A stretch of DNA of 64,000 nucleotides from Rhodoluna sp. Its GTDB lineage: Bacteria; Actinomycetota; Actinomycetes; Actinomycetales; Microbacteriaceae. Below, piece by piece: positions 1 to 8,218 of the stretch (the stretch's first letter is position 1; every line of letters begins with the position of its first letter). The translations under genes were made by a program, and so were the position numbers. The DNA lies in contig JAHEBZ010000004.1 in the NCBI GenBank assembly GCA_024641985.1, positions 41,047 through 105,046 of the forward strand, given 5' to 3'. The notes beneath the pieces were generated by a model. The model was not told the origin of the DNA, searched no databases, and saw only the letters and a list, made by a program, of their open reading frames with translations.

Positions 1-936
1 GAAAAGTATTACCGCGCCAGCCTTTACACCTCGCAGGCCGAGCGCCTGCAGTCGCCTCAGTGGGAGGGCCGCAAAGCCGAATATCAGAAGTCGATCGACT
101 TGCTTCTAAAGCATGTTGAAATTGCCGGCGTTCCGTTCGAGCGCGTAGAGATTCCTTACGAGGGTTCGTCGCTTCCAGGCTACCTATACACAGCACCAAG
201 CCTAGATGGCCAGCCAACCCCAATCATGATTCAGTGGAACGGGTTCGACTCGACCAAAGAAATGATGTACTACTCGGGCTACCCTCAGATGCTTGCCGAG
301 CGCGGAATTTCGACCTTGATGGTTGACACCCCGGGTTCGGGCGAGGCTCTGCGCATGCGCGGCCTAACTGCACGCCACGACACCGAAGCCTGGGCATCTG
401 CCTGCATCGACTGGATCGAAACTCGACCAGAGCTTGATGCCAACATGGTTGGCATCACCGGCTGGTCTTTGGGCGGCTACTATGGCCCTCGCGCAACCGC
501 ATTCGAAAAGCGCATCAAACTTTGCATCGTGTGGGGCGCAAACCACAACTGGGCCGAGGTTCAAGAAGGCCGCCGAAACCGCGAGGGCGAAAACCCGGTT
601 CCGCACTACTGGAACCACGCCTTCTGGGTTTGGAACGCGACCGACATCGATGACTTTATGGAAAAGACCAAGGGCATGCACCTGAACGGTGTGGCCGAGC
701 TGATTGACCAGCCGATCTTGATTACCCATGGTGCCAACGACCGCCAGATCAACGTGAAGTATGCCCACCAAACATTTGACGCAATCACCAAGAGCCCAAA
801 GAAAGACATGCACATCTTTGATGAGCCTGAGGGTGGCACCGAGCACATCAGCATCGACAATTTAACCTTTGTGGCTGGCTATAACGCCGACTGGGCACAA
901 GAGACCTTTGCCGAGCTAAAGGCGGGCAAATTCTGA
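1..936 (+). CDS. Alpha/beta hydrolase, 5' end outside the window
   Basis: The reading frame is open from base 1, so the start lies upstream; the TTG at 100 is only an internal codon. About 311 codons are visible. The nucleophile elbow reads GWSLGGYYG (Ser nucleophile), preceded by a typical hydrolase strand/loop and followed near the end by a THGANDRQ segment that would carry the catalytic Asp, with the His in the region EGGTEHIS. This resembles the DUF1100 / FrsA-like hydrolase group, which acts on esters or C-C bonds; the substrate cannot be read from sequence. The stop overlaps the ATG of the next gene by one base (TGATG), so the two are translationally coupled and probably act on related metabolites. 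Confidence 0.85.
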   Translation, partial: EKYYRASLYTSQAERLQSPQWEGRKAEYQKSIDLLLKHVEIAGVPFERVEIPYEGSSLPGYLYTAPSLDGQPTPIMIQWNGFDSTKEMMYYSGYPQMLAERGISTLMVDTPGSGEALRMRGLTARHDTEAWASACIDWIETRPELDANMVGITGWSLGGYYGPRATAFEKRIKLCIVWGANHNWAEVQEGRRNREGENPVPHYWNHAFWVWNATDIDDFMEKTKGMHLNGVAELIDQPILITHGANDRQINVKYAHQTFDAITKSPKKDMHIFDEPEGGTEHISIDNLTFVAGYNADWAQETFAELKAGKF

Positions 937-1913
937 TGAGCAAACTAAATTGGGCCATGGTTGGCACCGGTTTGATGGCCGAACTGATTCTTCGCGATTT
1001 TGCGCTAGCCGATGGCACCAACCTTTATGCGTTGGTTTCGCGCGAGCCAGCCAAGGCAGAGGCGCGCCTGGCCGAGTTTGGCATCACCGGTGCAAAGGGC
1101 TTGACCTTTGAGCAGGCAATTGCAGACCCAGAAGTTGACGTGATTTATGTGGCATCGCCGCACTCTGAGCACCTTTGGCAAGCCAAGGCGGCGCTAAACG
1201 CGGGCAAGCACGTGCTGGTTGAAAAGGCATTTACCCTAACTGCCGCGGAGGCAATCGAGCTTGACGAACTAGCCAAATCAAAGGGCTTGTTCTTGATGGA
1301 AGCCATGTGGACAAAGTTCTTGCCACTGCACAACGCGGTAAAGAAAATGATCGAGGCAGGCGACCTTGGCAAGCTGGTGATGATTCAGGCAGAATTTGCC
1401 ATGAACGCGCCATTCGACAACGCTCACCGATTGTTTAATTTTGAACTCGGCGGCGGCACAACCCTCGACCAAGGCGTTTACACCACCACAGTTAACCGCT
1501 TTTTTGCCGACTCACCGATTGCATCGCAGACCACTATTGGCCACCGATTCGAAAACGGTGCCGATGCGTTTGCCGACACCACTTTCGTGTTTGAAAACGG
1601 TGTAATCGGCCACGGCATTTCGGCGCTCGATGCAAACATTGGCTTTGGTTGCCGCGTGATGGGTGACAAATACAGCGTTGAGTTGATCGGTTCATTCTGG
1701 AACGCCCGCGAGCTTGACTTGGTGAAATATGCGGGCCAAACCCCGCCAACTCGCGAGCGAATTAAATATGAAACCAAGGGCGCTGGCTATGCCCACATGC
1801 TTGGGGCAGTAAGCACCGCAATTTTGGCTGGCAAAACCGAGTGCGCAGAGCACCCGCTTAGCTGGACAATCGAGAACATGAAGGTTCTCGACAAGATTCG
1901 CTCGGCTTTCTAA
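936..1913 (+). CDS. Gfo/Idh/MocA family NAD(P)-dependent oxidoreductase
   Basis: 325 residues, the normal family length. The N-terminal Rossmann fold begins VGTGLMAE. The usual EKP dinucleotide/substrate motif is present as VLVEKAFT, so the catalytic Lys is kept while the Pro is Ala. The C-terminal half has the family's alpha/beta substrate domain, with a GGGTTLDQGVY segment where the family usually has GGG-x-LLD-x-G. Such enzymes oxidise or reduce sugars, inositols or diol derivatives. It overlaps the upstream hydrolase by one base and ends just before a strong terminator. The substrate is unknown. Confidence 0.88.
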   Translation: MSKLNWAMVGTGLMAELILRDFALADGTNLYALVSREPAKAEARLAEFGITGAKGLTFEQAIADPEVDVIYVASPHSEHLWQAKAALNAGKHVLVEKAFTLTAAEAIELDELAKSKGLFLMEAMWTKFLPLHNAVKKMIEAGDLGKLVMIQAEFAMNAPFDNAHRLFNFELGGGTTLDQGVYTTTVNRFFADSPIASQTTIGHRFENGADAFADTTFVFENGVIGHGISALDANIGFGCRVMGDKYSVELIGSFWNARELDLVKYAGQTPPTRERIKYETKGAGYAHMLGAVSTAILAGKTECAEHPLSWTIENMKVLDKIRSAF

Positions 1914-1923
1914 AAGCTGCAAG

Positions 1924-1952
1924 TGCCCCGGGGTTAGCCTCGGGGCATTTTT
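1924..1952. terminator. Bidirectional intrinsic terminator
   Basis: TGCCCCG (1924-1930) pairs exactly with CGGGGCA (1941-1947) around a 10-base loop, followed by five T. It lies between converging genes, and its T tract overlaps the stop of the opposite short-chain dehydrogenase gene. Confidence 0.85.
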
Positions 1953-2772
1953 ATGCGCCCGGCAGAACCGCCGACCAACCGCCGTCGACCATAAGGTTTG
2001 CGCCGGTTACATACGAGGCATCGCCGCTGGCCAAAAACACCGCACAGTTTATAACCTCGTCGGGCGTGCCAATTCGCTGCAACGGTATGTGCTTTGCGAT
2101 GCCGATCATGGCACTGCCCTCGGCAAGCAAATCGGCCTCGGTTGCCGGCGTGCGCACCATGCCCGGGCTGATGCAATTAACCCTGATGCCAAACTCGGCG
2201 CCCTCGGCCGCCAGCTGTTTTGTCATGGCAACAACGCCGCCCTTGGTTGCGGTGTGAGCAATGCGGTGATTGGTTAGCGAGCCGGTTACCCCGGCCGTTG
2301 AACCAACCAAAATCACGCTGCCCGAAGATTTTTTAAGCGCCGCCCAAGCGTGCTTAACCGGCAAAAAAACGATGTCGAGTTCGTGTTGCAAAACAAAGCG
2401 CCACTCGGCAAGCGAGGTGTCTTCGAGGCGGTTGAACTTGGTTGCGCCGGCGTTTGCATAAAGCACATCGATGCGGCCCAGCTGGGCCTCAACCTTGACC
2501 AGCCAAGCACTGGTTTCGCCTTCGTCGGTTAGGTTCACCGGCGCCTCGCCAATCATGCGCCCACCGGCTGCTTCAACCAGCTTGATCGTTTCTAGATTGC
2601 CGTCAAGCTTCATGTCGCATCCGGCAATAATGGCACCCTCGGCCGCAAAGCGCAGCGCCGCAGCGCGGCCCATGCCGCCACCGGTTCCGGTGATTACAAC
2701 TACTTTGCCTTCGAAGCGCTTTCCAACAAAGGGTTGGTTCAAAACATTTGCTGTGCCAGATTGCTCGGCCAT
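1951..2772 (-). CDS. Short-chain dehydrogenase/reductase with His at the catalytic Tyr position
   Basis: 273 residues from ATG 2772 (MAEQSG). A longer frame exists, but it would run back through the previous gene, whose stop is only 7 bases upstream. The cofactor motif TGTGGGMG and the NAG motif (YANAGA) are typical of SDRs, and the catalytic Ser is in VGSTAGV. The active-site YxxxK motif reads HTATK, so the proton-donating Tyr is replaced by His while the Lys is retained. The C-terminus has the usual substrate-closing region and VDGGW. It is the last gene of an operon with a fumarylacetoacetase-type hydrolase, thiolase and CoA-transferase, suggesting a catabolic role on a hydroxyacid or cyclic alcohol. 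Function with His is uncertain. Confidence 0.88.
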   Translation of the reverse strand: MAEQSGTANVLNQPFVGKRFEGKVVVITGTGGGMGRAAALRFAAEGAIIAGCDMKLDGNLETIKLVEAAGGRMIGEAPVNLTDEGETSAWLVKVEAQLGRIDVLYANAGATKFNRLEDTSLAEWRFVLQHELDIVFLPVKHAWAALKKSSGSVILVGSTAGVTGSLTNHRIAHTATKGGVVAMTKQLAAEGAEFGIRVNCISPGMVRTPATEADLLAEGSAMIGIAKHIPLQRIGTPDEVINCAVFLASGDASYVTGANLMVDGGWSAVLPGA

Positions 2773-2779
2773 GTTGCGC

Positions 2780-3754
2780 CTAACGAGCCATTCTTGGCCG
2801 CACGCGTGCCGACGCAATTGCCGGCGCAGCAACGGCTTCGCCAACCACATTGCTAATCTCGCCGATTCCCTCAACCGTCATCACAACTTCGTCGCCGGGC
2901 TTTAGCGGTGGCGGGGTTAGGCCGCCGGCACGGCCCCAAAGCTCGGCCAAGCAGCCAGAACCGGCGGTGCCAGAGCCAAGAATATCGCCCGGCACAACGC
3001 GAGTGTTGCGCGATGCATAGGCAATCAGTTCGCTCAGCGGCCAACCCATGTTGGCGAGCGAATCGCGGCCAATTTCGACACCGTTTACCGAAACGGTCAT
3101 CAACAGGTTCAAAAAACCTTCGCCATCGTGGCGCGATTCAAATTCGTCGGCGGTCACTATCCAGGGGCCAAGGGTGGTGGCAAAATCTTTGCCCTTGGCT
3201 GGGCCAAGCCGCACCTTCATCTCGCGGGCCTGAATATCGCGTGCCGACCAATCGTTAAAAATTGTGTAGCCAAAGATTGCCTCTTGGGCCTCAGCGGGCG
3301 TCAGGTTTGAACCATCTCGGCCTTCAACCGCACCAACAATTACGCCAACCTCAAGTTCAAAGTCGAGGCGCTGGCATATCGGTGGGTTCATCACATCGCC
3401 GGTGGCAATCAAAGAGTTTGGGTTGGTGAAATAAAAGGTCGGGTATTCATACCACTCGGGCACCACACCCTCGCTGGCATCGATGCTTTTAACCACGCCT
3501 TCAACATGCTCTTCGAACGCCACAAAATCTCGAATCGAGGGCGGCTGAATTGGCACCAAAAGCTGCACATCATCGAGGTAAGGTTCGTTGCCGGTTGCCG
3601 CAGCCAGGGTTAGTGCGCCCACCTTGAGCGCCATTGGCAAACCCAGCTTCACAAGGTCTTCGTTGCTATAACCACCGGCAAAGGCATAAACCTTGCCGTT
3701 TTCAACCAGGCCATCGTGGCTTAGGCCGTTGTGTTGCCAGCGGGCGAGTTTCAT
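2780..3754 (-). CDS. Fumarylacetoacetate hydrolase family protein
   Basis: 324 residues. The C-terminal FAA_hydrolase domain shows the metal-binding Glu pair in FELEVGVIVG and an Asp in FNDWSARDIQ. The N-terminal 80-90 residues form the smaller domain found in homoprotocatechuate isomerase and ureidoglycolate-lyase-like members. The family hydrolyses or decarboxylates beta-diketo acids, or hydrates oxo-acids. Its start overlaps the thiolase stop by four bases (ATGA), so it is coupled to acyl-CoA chemistry. The exact substrate is not evident; the context suggests release of an oxo-acid that is then activated with CoA and cleaved by the thiolase. Confidence 0.88.
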   Translation of the reverse strand: MKLARWQHNGLSHDGLVENGKVYAFAGGYSNEDLVKLGLPMALKVGALTLAAATGNEPYLDDVQLLVPIQPPSIRDFVAFEEHVEGVVKSIDASEGVVPEWYEYPTFYFTNPNSLIATGDVMNPPICQRLDFELEVGVIVGAVEGRDGSNLTPAEAQEAIFGYTIFNDWSARDIQAREMKVRLGPAKGKDFATTLGPWIVTADEFESRHDGEGFLNLLMTVSVNGVEIGRDSLANMGWPLSELIAYASRNTRVVPGDILGSGTAGSGCLAELWGRAGGLTPPPLKPGDEVVMTVEGIGEISNVVGEAVAAPAIASARVRPRMAR

Positions 3755-4947
3755 TTTTTAGCTACTTTCAAAAGAAGCGCCGAGCCCTGGCCGCCGCCGC
3801 CACAAAGAGCAGCCGCACCGATGCCACCGCCTCGGCGATTTAGTTCGTAGGCAAGGTGCAAAACTAGGCGCGCACCCGATGCGCCAACCGGGTGGCCAAG
3901 TGCAATGGCGCCACCATTCACATTCACCTTGGCGTGCGGGGCACCAAGCTTGTCGGCCGAAACCAAACCAACCACCGCAAAGGCTTCGTTTAGCTCAAAA
4001 AGATCAACATCGGCAACGGTTAGGCCCTCGCGCGCCAACGCATGGTTCACGGCGTTTGCCGGCTGCTCTTGCAGCGATGTGTCGGGCCCGGCAACATTGC
4101 CGGCGGCACCAATCTCGGCCAACCATTCCAGGCCAAGCGCTGCGGCTCGAGATTTTTTCATCACAACAACGGCCACAGCGCCATCCGAAATCTGTGATGC
4201 ATTGCCAGCGGTAATTAGGCCACCACTCGAGAAGGCTGGGCGCAATTTGCCGAGACTTTCTAGCGAGGTCTCTGGGCGAATGCCTTCGTCAAACTCAACA
4301 ACGGCGGTTTTGCCGCGACCAAAATCTACCTCTACCGGCACAATTTCGGCAGCCAATCGGCCGGCCGCGGTTGCCTCGTGCGAACGCGAGTGCGAGGCAA
4401 CGCTGAACTCATCCTGGTGCTCACGGGTGAACGAATATTTGCCGTTAAAGGCTTCGGTGCTTTCGCCCATCGCCATCTGGTCAAACGCGCAGGTTAGGGC
4501 ATCGTTTGCCACCGAGTCTTTCAAAACCCAGTCGCCATATTTTGCGCCTTCGCGCGAGCGAGGCAAATAGTGTGGGCCGTTGCTCATCGACTCCATGCCT
4601 CCGGCAACCACCACCTCAAATTCGCCGGCACGAATCAACTGGTCGGCAAGGGCAATGGCCTCGATGCCCGAGAGGCACACTTTGTTGATGGTTATTGCCG
4701 GGATGTGGTTTGGCACACCAGCACCTATGGCCGCCTGCCGAGCAGGGTTTTGCCCAGCGCCAGCCTGCACAACCTGGCCCATGATCACATAGTCAACAAC
4801 GCCCGCATCGATGCCAGCGCGCTTGATTGCCTCGGCAATCGCCACCGAACCAAGCTCGGCCGCGGTCTTGGTTTTTAGGCCACCGAGCAATCGGCCAAAC
4901 GGGGTGCGGGCACCGGCCACCAAAACGGTTGGGTCTGCAAACGACAT
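3751..4947 (-). CDS. Acetyl-CoA C-acyltransferase (thiolase)
   Basis: 398 residues, full family length. The nucleophilic Cys is in NKVCLSGIEAI, the active-site His in GHPVGASGAR, and the second Cys in ALCGGGGQGSA. Overall it is closest in style to degradative or biosynthetic acetyl-CoA acetyltransferases (AtoB/PhaA). With the adjoining CoA-transferase it could split acetoacetyl-CoA or 3-oxoadipyl-CoA to acetyl-CoA plus acyl-CoA. The start is 2 bases from the stop of CoA-transferase subunit B, so the genes form one operon. Confidence 0.93.
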   Translation of the reverse strand: MSFADPTVLVAGARTPFGRLLGGLKTKTAAELGSVAIAEAIKRAGIDAGVVDYVIMGQVVQAGAGQNPARQAAIGAGVPNHIPAITINKVCLSGIEAIALADQLIRAGEFEVVVAGGMESMSNGPHYLPRSREGAKYGDWVLKDSVANDALTCAFDQMAMGESTEAFNGKYSFTREHQDEFSVASHSRSHEATAAGRLAAEIVPVEVDFGRGKTAVVEFDEGIRPETSLESLGKLRPAFSSGGLITAGNASQISDGAVAVVVMKKSRAAALGLEWLAEIGAAGNVAGPDTSLQEQPANAVNHALAREGLTVADVDLFELNEAFAVVGLVSADKLGAPHAKVNVNGGAIALGHPVGASGARLVLHLAYELNRRGGGIGAAALCGGGGQGSALLLKVAKK

Positions 4948-4949
4948 AT

Positions 4950-5597
4950 TTAGCCCTTCAACGATTCGGCAATTGCAAAGCCAGCGCCGGTCTTTTCGGT
5001 TAGCTCTTCAACTGTCACGCCGGGTGCCATTTGGGTTAGCAAAAGACCGCTTGGGGTTACATCAAAAACCGCAAGGTCACTGATGATGCGCTTCACCACG
5101 CCCTTGCCGGTTAGCGGCAAATTGCACACGTCAACAATCTTTGGCGCGCCATCTTTGCTCACGTGGTCGGTCAAAACGATCACTCGTTCGGTGCCGGCAA
5201 CAAGGTCCATGGCTCCGCCCATGCCCTTAACCAGCTTGCCCGGAATCGTCCAGTTGGCTAAGTCGCCGGTGGCCGAAACCTCCATTGCGCCAAGCACCGC
5301 AAACTTTACGTGCCCGCCGCGAATCATGCCAAAAGAGGTAGCGCTGTCGAAAAAGCTGCCACCAGGGTTGAGGGTTACGGTTTGCTTGCCAGCATTAATT
5401 AGGTCGGCGTCTTCTTCGCCTTCATACGGAAATGCGCCCATGCCGAGCATGCCGTTTTCGCTCTGCAAAATGACATTGATGCCCGCCGGGATGTGGTTTG
5501 CCACCAGGGTTGGAATGCCAACGCCCAGGTTCACATAATCGCCGTCGCTAAGTTCGGTTGCGGCAATTGCCGCCATTTGGTCGCGGGTCCAGGCCAT
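4950..5597 (-). CDS. scoB: 3-oxoacid CoA-transferase subunit B
   Basis: 215 residues from ATG 5597 (MAWTRDQM). A longer frame to 5765 would overlap subunit A and lacks homologous sequence. The class I CoA-transferase signature SENG, whose Glu carries the covalent CoA thioester, is present in [11 protein letters not shown]. It pairs with subunit A, which ends one base upstream. It transfers CoA from an acyl-CoA donor (typically succinyl-CoA) to acetoacetate or a similar 3-oxoacid. Whether the real acceptor is acetoacetate or 3-oxoadipate cannot be decided here. Confidence 0.9.
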   Translation of the reverse strand: MAWTRDQMAAIAATELSDGDYVNLGVGIPTLVANHIPAGINVILQSENGMLGMGAFPYEGEEDADLINAGKQTVTLNPGGSFFDSATSFGMIRGGHVKFAVLGAMEVSATGDLANWTIPGKLVKGMGGAMDLVAGTERVIVLTDHVSKDGAPKIVDVCNLPLTGKGVVKRIISDLAVFDVTPSGLLLTQMAPGVTVEELTEKTGAGFAIAESLKG

Positions 5598-5598
5598 G

Positions 5599-6324
5599 TT
5601 AGGCACCTGCCTTTGCATCGGCGGCTGAGGGCCGGGGCGTTGTGGTGCGCTGTTCAATCGGTTTTTGGCGGGGCATCGATTGCACCAAACGTTGAACAAA
5701 AATGCCCGGGGTGATGATTTGGTTTGGGTCAAGATAGCCATCAACAATTTGCTCAACCTCGGCAATGGTTTGCTTGCTTGCGGTTGCGGTGATGGGGTTA
5801 AAGTTTCTGGCGCTGTGCCGATAAATCAGGTTGCCGGCGCGATCGCCCTGATAGGCATGCACCAACGCCAAGTCGGCCAAGATGCCGCGCTCTTCAATAT
5901 AGGTTTCGCCGTTAAACACCTTGTGGTCTTTGCCCTCGGCAACCAGGGTGCCAACACCGGTTCGCGTATAAAATGCTGCGATGCCCGCACCACCGGCGCG
6001 AAGGCGCTCGGCCAGGGTTCCCTGAGGTGAAAATTCGACCTCAAGCTTGCCGTCAAGATAGAGCTGGGCAAAGTGTTTGTTTTCGCCAACGTATGAAGAA
6101 ATCACTTTCGAGACCTGGCCGTTTTCGAGCAGAATGCCGAGGCCCTGGCCATCAACTCCCATGTTGTTCGAGATGATGGTGAGGTTCTTTGCGCCCGAAT
6201 CGCGCACTGCCTCAATCAGGTCAAACGGGTTTCCGCCAAGGCCAAAACCGCCAACGGCAATCACCGCGCCATCAAAAATTACATCTCGGATGGCCTCTTG
6301 CGCGTTAGCGAACTCTATGGGCAA
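5599..6324 (-). CDS. scoA: 3-oxoacid CoA-transferase subunit A
   Basis: 241 residues. The N-terminal Gly-rich loop GGFGLGGNP and the ISNNMG segment are typical of class I CoA-transferase A subunits. The start is TTG at 6324: a perfect AGGAGG (complement of 6331-6336) lies six bases upstream, which decides it. The last 30 residues are a Pro/Thr/Arg-rich tail not needed by the family. It is the first gene of a five-gene operon running down to the short-chain dehydrogenase; the promoter should lie in the divergent gap up to 6440. Confidence 0.9.
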   Translation of the reverse strand: MPIEFANAQEAIRDVIFDGAVIAVGGFGLGGNPFDLIEAVRDSGAKNLTIISNNMGVDGQGLGILLENGQVSKVISSYVGENKHFAQLYLDGKLEVEFSPQGTLAERLRAGGAGIAAFYTRTGVGTLVAEGKDHKVFNGETYIEERGILADLALVHAYQGDRAGNLIYRHSARNFNPITATASKQTIAEVEQIVDGYLDPNQIITPGIFVQRLVQSMPRQKPIEQRTTTPRPSAADAKAGA

Positions 6325-6440
6325 AACCGGCCTCCTGAAATGACTTCTATGTCTCTTACTAAGCCAATTTTAGGCCTGATTTCTCGAGCAAAATCCTCTA
6401 GTTGTATGCCTAATTCGTGTAGGTGTGTTTGTATTTAGTT

Positions 6441-7388
6441 ATGCCTCTAGACCCGCTATTTGCCGACCGAGCCCACTTCTTTGACGAACTGGCTTTGCCA
6501 GAAGCCATCAAGGCCTATGAAGCACCGGTTAGCGAATATGTGAGCCCGCCGATCACCACCGAAGAGCGCGTGATCTCGGGGCCGAATGGTGAAATTAGGG
6601 CACGCCTTTATCGCCCGGCCAACACATCTGCCGAGACCCATGTTTTGCCTGGCTTGGTTTGGTATCACGGTGGCGGTTTTGTGATGGGCGATTACAACAT
6701 GAACGAGTCAGATGTGGTTGCGCGCGAAATCGCACATCGCCTTGGCGCTGTGGTTCTTGGTGTCGATTACCGCTTGGTAACCGAAACGGTCAAATTTCCG
6801 GCTCCTCAACTCGATGGCATTGCCAGCCTGCAGTGGTTTGGCCGCAGCACCCGCGAGCTTGGTGTTGACCCAAACAAAATCTTTGTCGGTGGCATCAGTG
6901 CGGGTGGTTGCTTGGCGGCATCGGTTGCAATTATGGATCGCGACATGGGCGATAACTATCTTGCCGGTCAGCTTTTGAACTGCCCGATCGCGCACAAGCA
7001 CATGCCAAAATACAGCGTTGAACTGCAGAGCAAAGTCGACGAACTGCCTGCCGGTTTTGGTCTGAGCAAAGATTTTGTTGACCAGAACAACGTGTTTATG
7101 GTCGAAAATGGCGATCTCTCAGACATCGAGCCCTACTGGTTCGCGGGTGAGGTCGAAGATCTTTCGGGGCTTGCGCCAGCACAAATCATCAACTGCGAAT
7201 ACGACACCCTGCGTTCTTCGGGCGAGCTTTATGGCAAGCAACTGGCCGAGGCCTGCAACCGGGTTGAGGTTCTAACTCAGGATTCTGTGCCCCACGCACA
7301 CATCAACCGTTATCCAGCCGACTGCAAGCAAATGGGCGAAACCCTCGAGAACATGGTGCGCTTTATGCGCGAAACCTCAAAGGCTTAA
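6441..7388 (+). CDS. Alpha/beta hydrolase of the HSL (hormone-sensitive lipase) family
   Basis: 315 residues from ATG 6441. Oxyanion-hole motif HGGGF (YHGGGFVMG), nucleophile elbow GGISAGG, Asp region INCEYDTL and His in VPHAHINR. These are the hallmarks of HSL/bacterial esterase family IV, soluble enzymes that cleave short acyl or aryl esters. An in-frame GTG at 6423 would add six residues; neither start has a Shine-Dalgarno sequence, so the start is uncertain. It diverges from the CoA-transferase operon and might supply an acid to it. Confidence 0.88.
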   Translation: MPLDPLFADRAHFFDELALPEAIKAYEAPVSEYVSPPITTEERVISGPNGEIRARLYRPANTSAETHVLPGLVWYHGGGFVMGDYNMNESDVVAREIAHRLGAVVLGVDYRLVTETVKFPAPQLDGIASLQWFGRSTRELGVDPNKIFVGGISAGGCLAASVAIMDRDMGDNYLAGQLLNCPIAHKHMPKYSVELQSKVDELPAGFGLSKDFVDQNNVFMVENGDLSDIEPYWFAGEVEDLSGLAPAQIINCEYDTLRSSGELYGKQLAEACNRVEVLTQDSVPHAHINRYPADCKQMGETLENMVRFMRETSKA

Positions 7389-7401
7389 ACCTCGAAGCGA
7401 A

Positions 7402-7423
7402 TGTCATAGGTAGAGGCAAGACT
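7402..7423 (+). promoter_or_regulatory. Near-match to a PafBC/RecA-NDp type damage promoter
   Basis: TGTCATAG (7402-7409), eight bases, then AAGACT (7418-7423). Spacing is the same as in four better elements at 32.2-33.8 kb, and the flank ATGTCATAGGT is nearly identical to theirs. The -10 has A instead of T at its first position, so it is a weaker match. It precedes the Abi-like gene. Confidence 0.45.
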
Positions 7424-7433
7424 AAACCTAGAA

Positions 7434-7494
7434 ATGAACAAAACCCCGGCCGTTTGATCGGTTCTCGAAAGAACTACAGGGACGGTTCCGGGGT
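7434..7494 (+). other. Structured leader with a 7-codon mini-ORF upstream of the Abi-like gene
   Basis: ATG at 7434 opens a tiny frame MNKTPAV ending in TGA at 7455-7457. ACCCCGG (7443-7449) can pair with CCGGGGT (7488-7494). Inside that loop GTTCT-CGAA-AGAAC (7461-7474) forms a perfect tetraloop hairpin. This could be a leader peptide/attenuator or just chance structure; no known RNA family was recognised. Confidence 0.3.
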
Positions 7495-7516
7495 GTTCAT
7501 AGAAAGGTTAACGCAA

Positions 7517-8185
7517 GTGTCTGACATTAATCAAGCGCATTCTTGGGAGTTCCTTGAGCGACATTTCACTCCCGCACGTCTGCACTCATACCTGCTCGAA
7601 TTTAATGGCGACAAGCAATTAGCTCAAGCACTGTACGAGTGGAACATTGAAATTTCTGGCGCATTCTGGGAACTCATAACATACGTGGAAATCGCACTTA
7701 GGAACAGAATTAACCAGCGTTTTGAAAACGCAGCAATTTCTAAGGGTGGGCATTGGATTCTTGAATTTGAGAAACTTGCGACACCTAATTCGGAGATGGC
7801 CTTGAAAGAGATTCGGCAGGCGAGATTCAGGATCTCGGCAGGTAAGAAACTTGTCACTCCTGAGCAATTAGTCTCAGAGCTTCCCTTCGGTTTTTGGGTT
7901 AACCTGTTGTCGAAGCGTCACCGAAATTTTTGGCCTGAACTCGCATCCGGGTTTCCTGGCATGCCAAATCGAAACCCGTCGGTCCTTTACACAAAACTTT
8001 CGTCGCTCAAAGATTTAAGAAACCGAATCGGGCACCACCATCGAATTTGGTCTTTAGATTTGAGCTCAATGCATCAAGACATCCTCAAAATCAGCGCATT
8101 CCTAGATAAAGACCTGGCGACTTGGATTTTGAGAAAGAGCAAAGTAGACGAACTCCTTGCGAGGAAACCCAGAAACCAAACTTGA
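7517..8185 (+). CDS. Abi-like protein (Abi_2/AbiD-F type, HEPN superfamily)
   Basis: 222 residues from GTG 7517, chosen because AGAAAGG at 7501-7507 is a good ribosome site nine bases upstream; the frame is open back to TTG 7454. The C-terminal segment LRNRIGHHHRIW contains the R-x4-H motif of HEPN RNases, and the whole-protein layout (LHSYLLEFN, YVEIALRNRI) fits the Abi_2 family linked to abortive phage infection. Base composition is AT-richer and uses AGA and TTA codons more than the flanking pur genes, suggesting acquisition. No antitoxin or partner gene is adjacent. The upstream near-PafBC element suggests damage-linked expression. Confidence 0.78.
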   Translation: MSDINQAHSWEFLERHFTPARLHSYLLEFNGDKQLAQALYEWNIEISGAFWELITYVEIALRNRINQRFENAAISKGGHWILEFEKLATPNSEMALKEIRQARFRISAGKKLVTPEQLVSELPFGFWVNLLSKRHRNFWPELASGFPGMPNRNPSVLYTKLSSLKDLRNRIGHHHRIWSLDLSSMHQDILKISAFLDKDLATWILRKSKVDELLARKPRNQT

Positions 8186-8198
8186 TCCTCGCGGATCA
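8183..8198. terminator. Weak hairpin between converging genes
   Basis: TGATCC (8183-8188) pairs with GGATCA (8193-8198) around TCGC and is followed by a short T-rich stretch. The stem includes the Abi gene stop codon. It could end transcription from either side, but no long T tract is present. Confidence 0.4.
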
Positions 8199-8218
8199 TT
8201 TCTATTGATTGAAACGAA

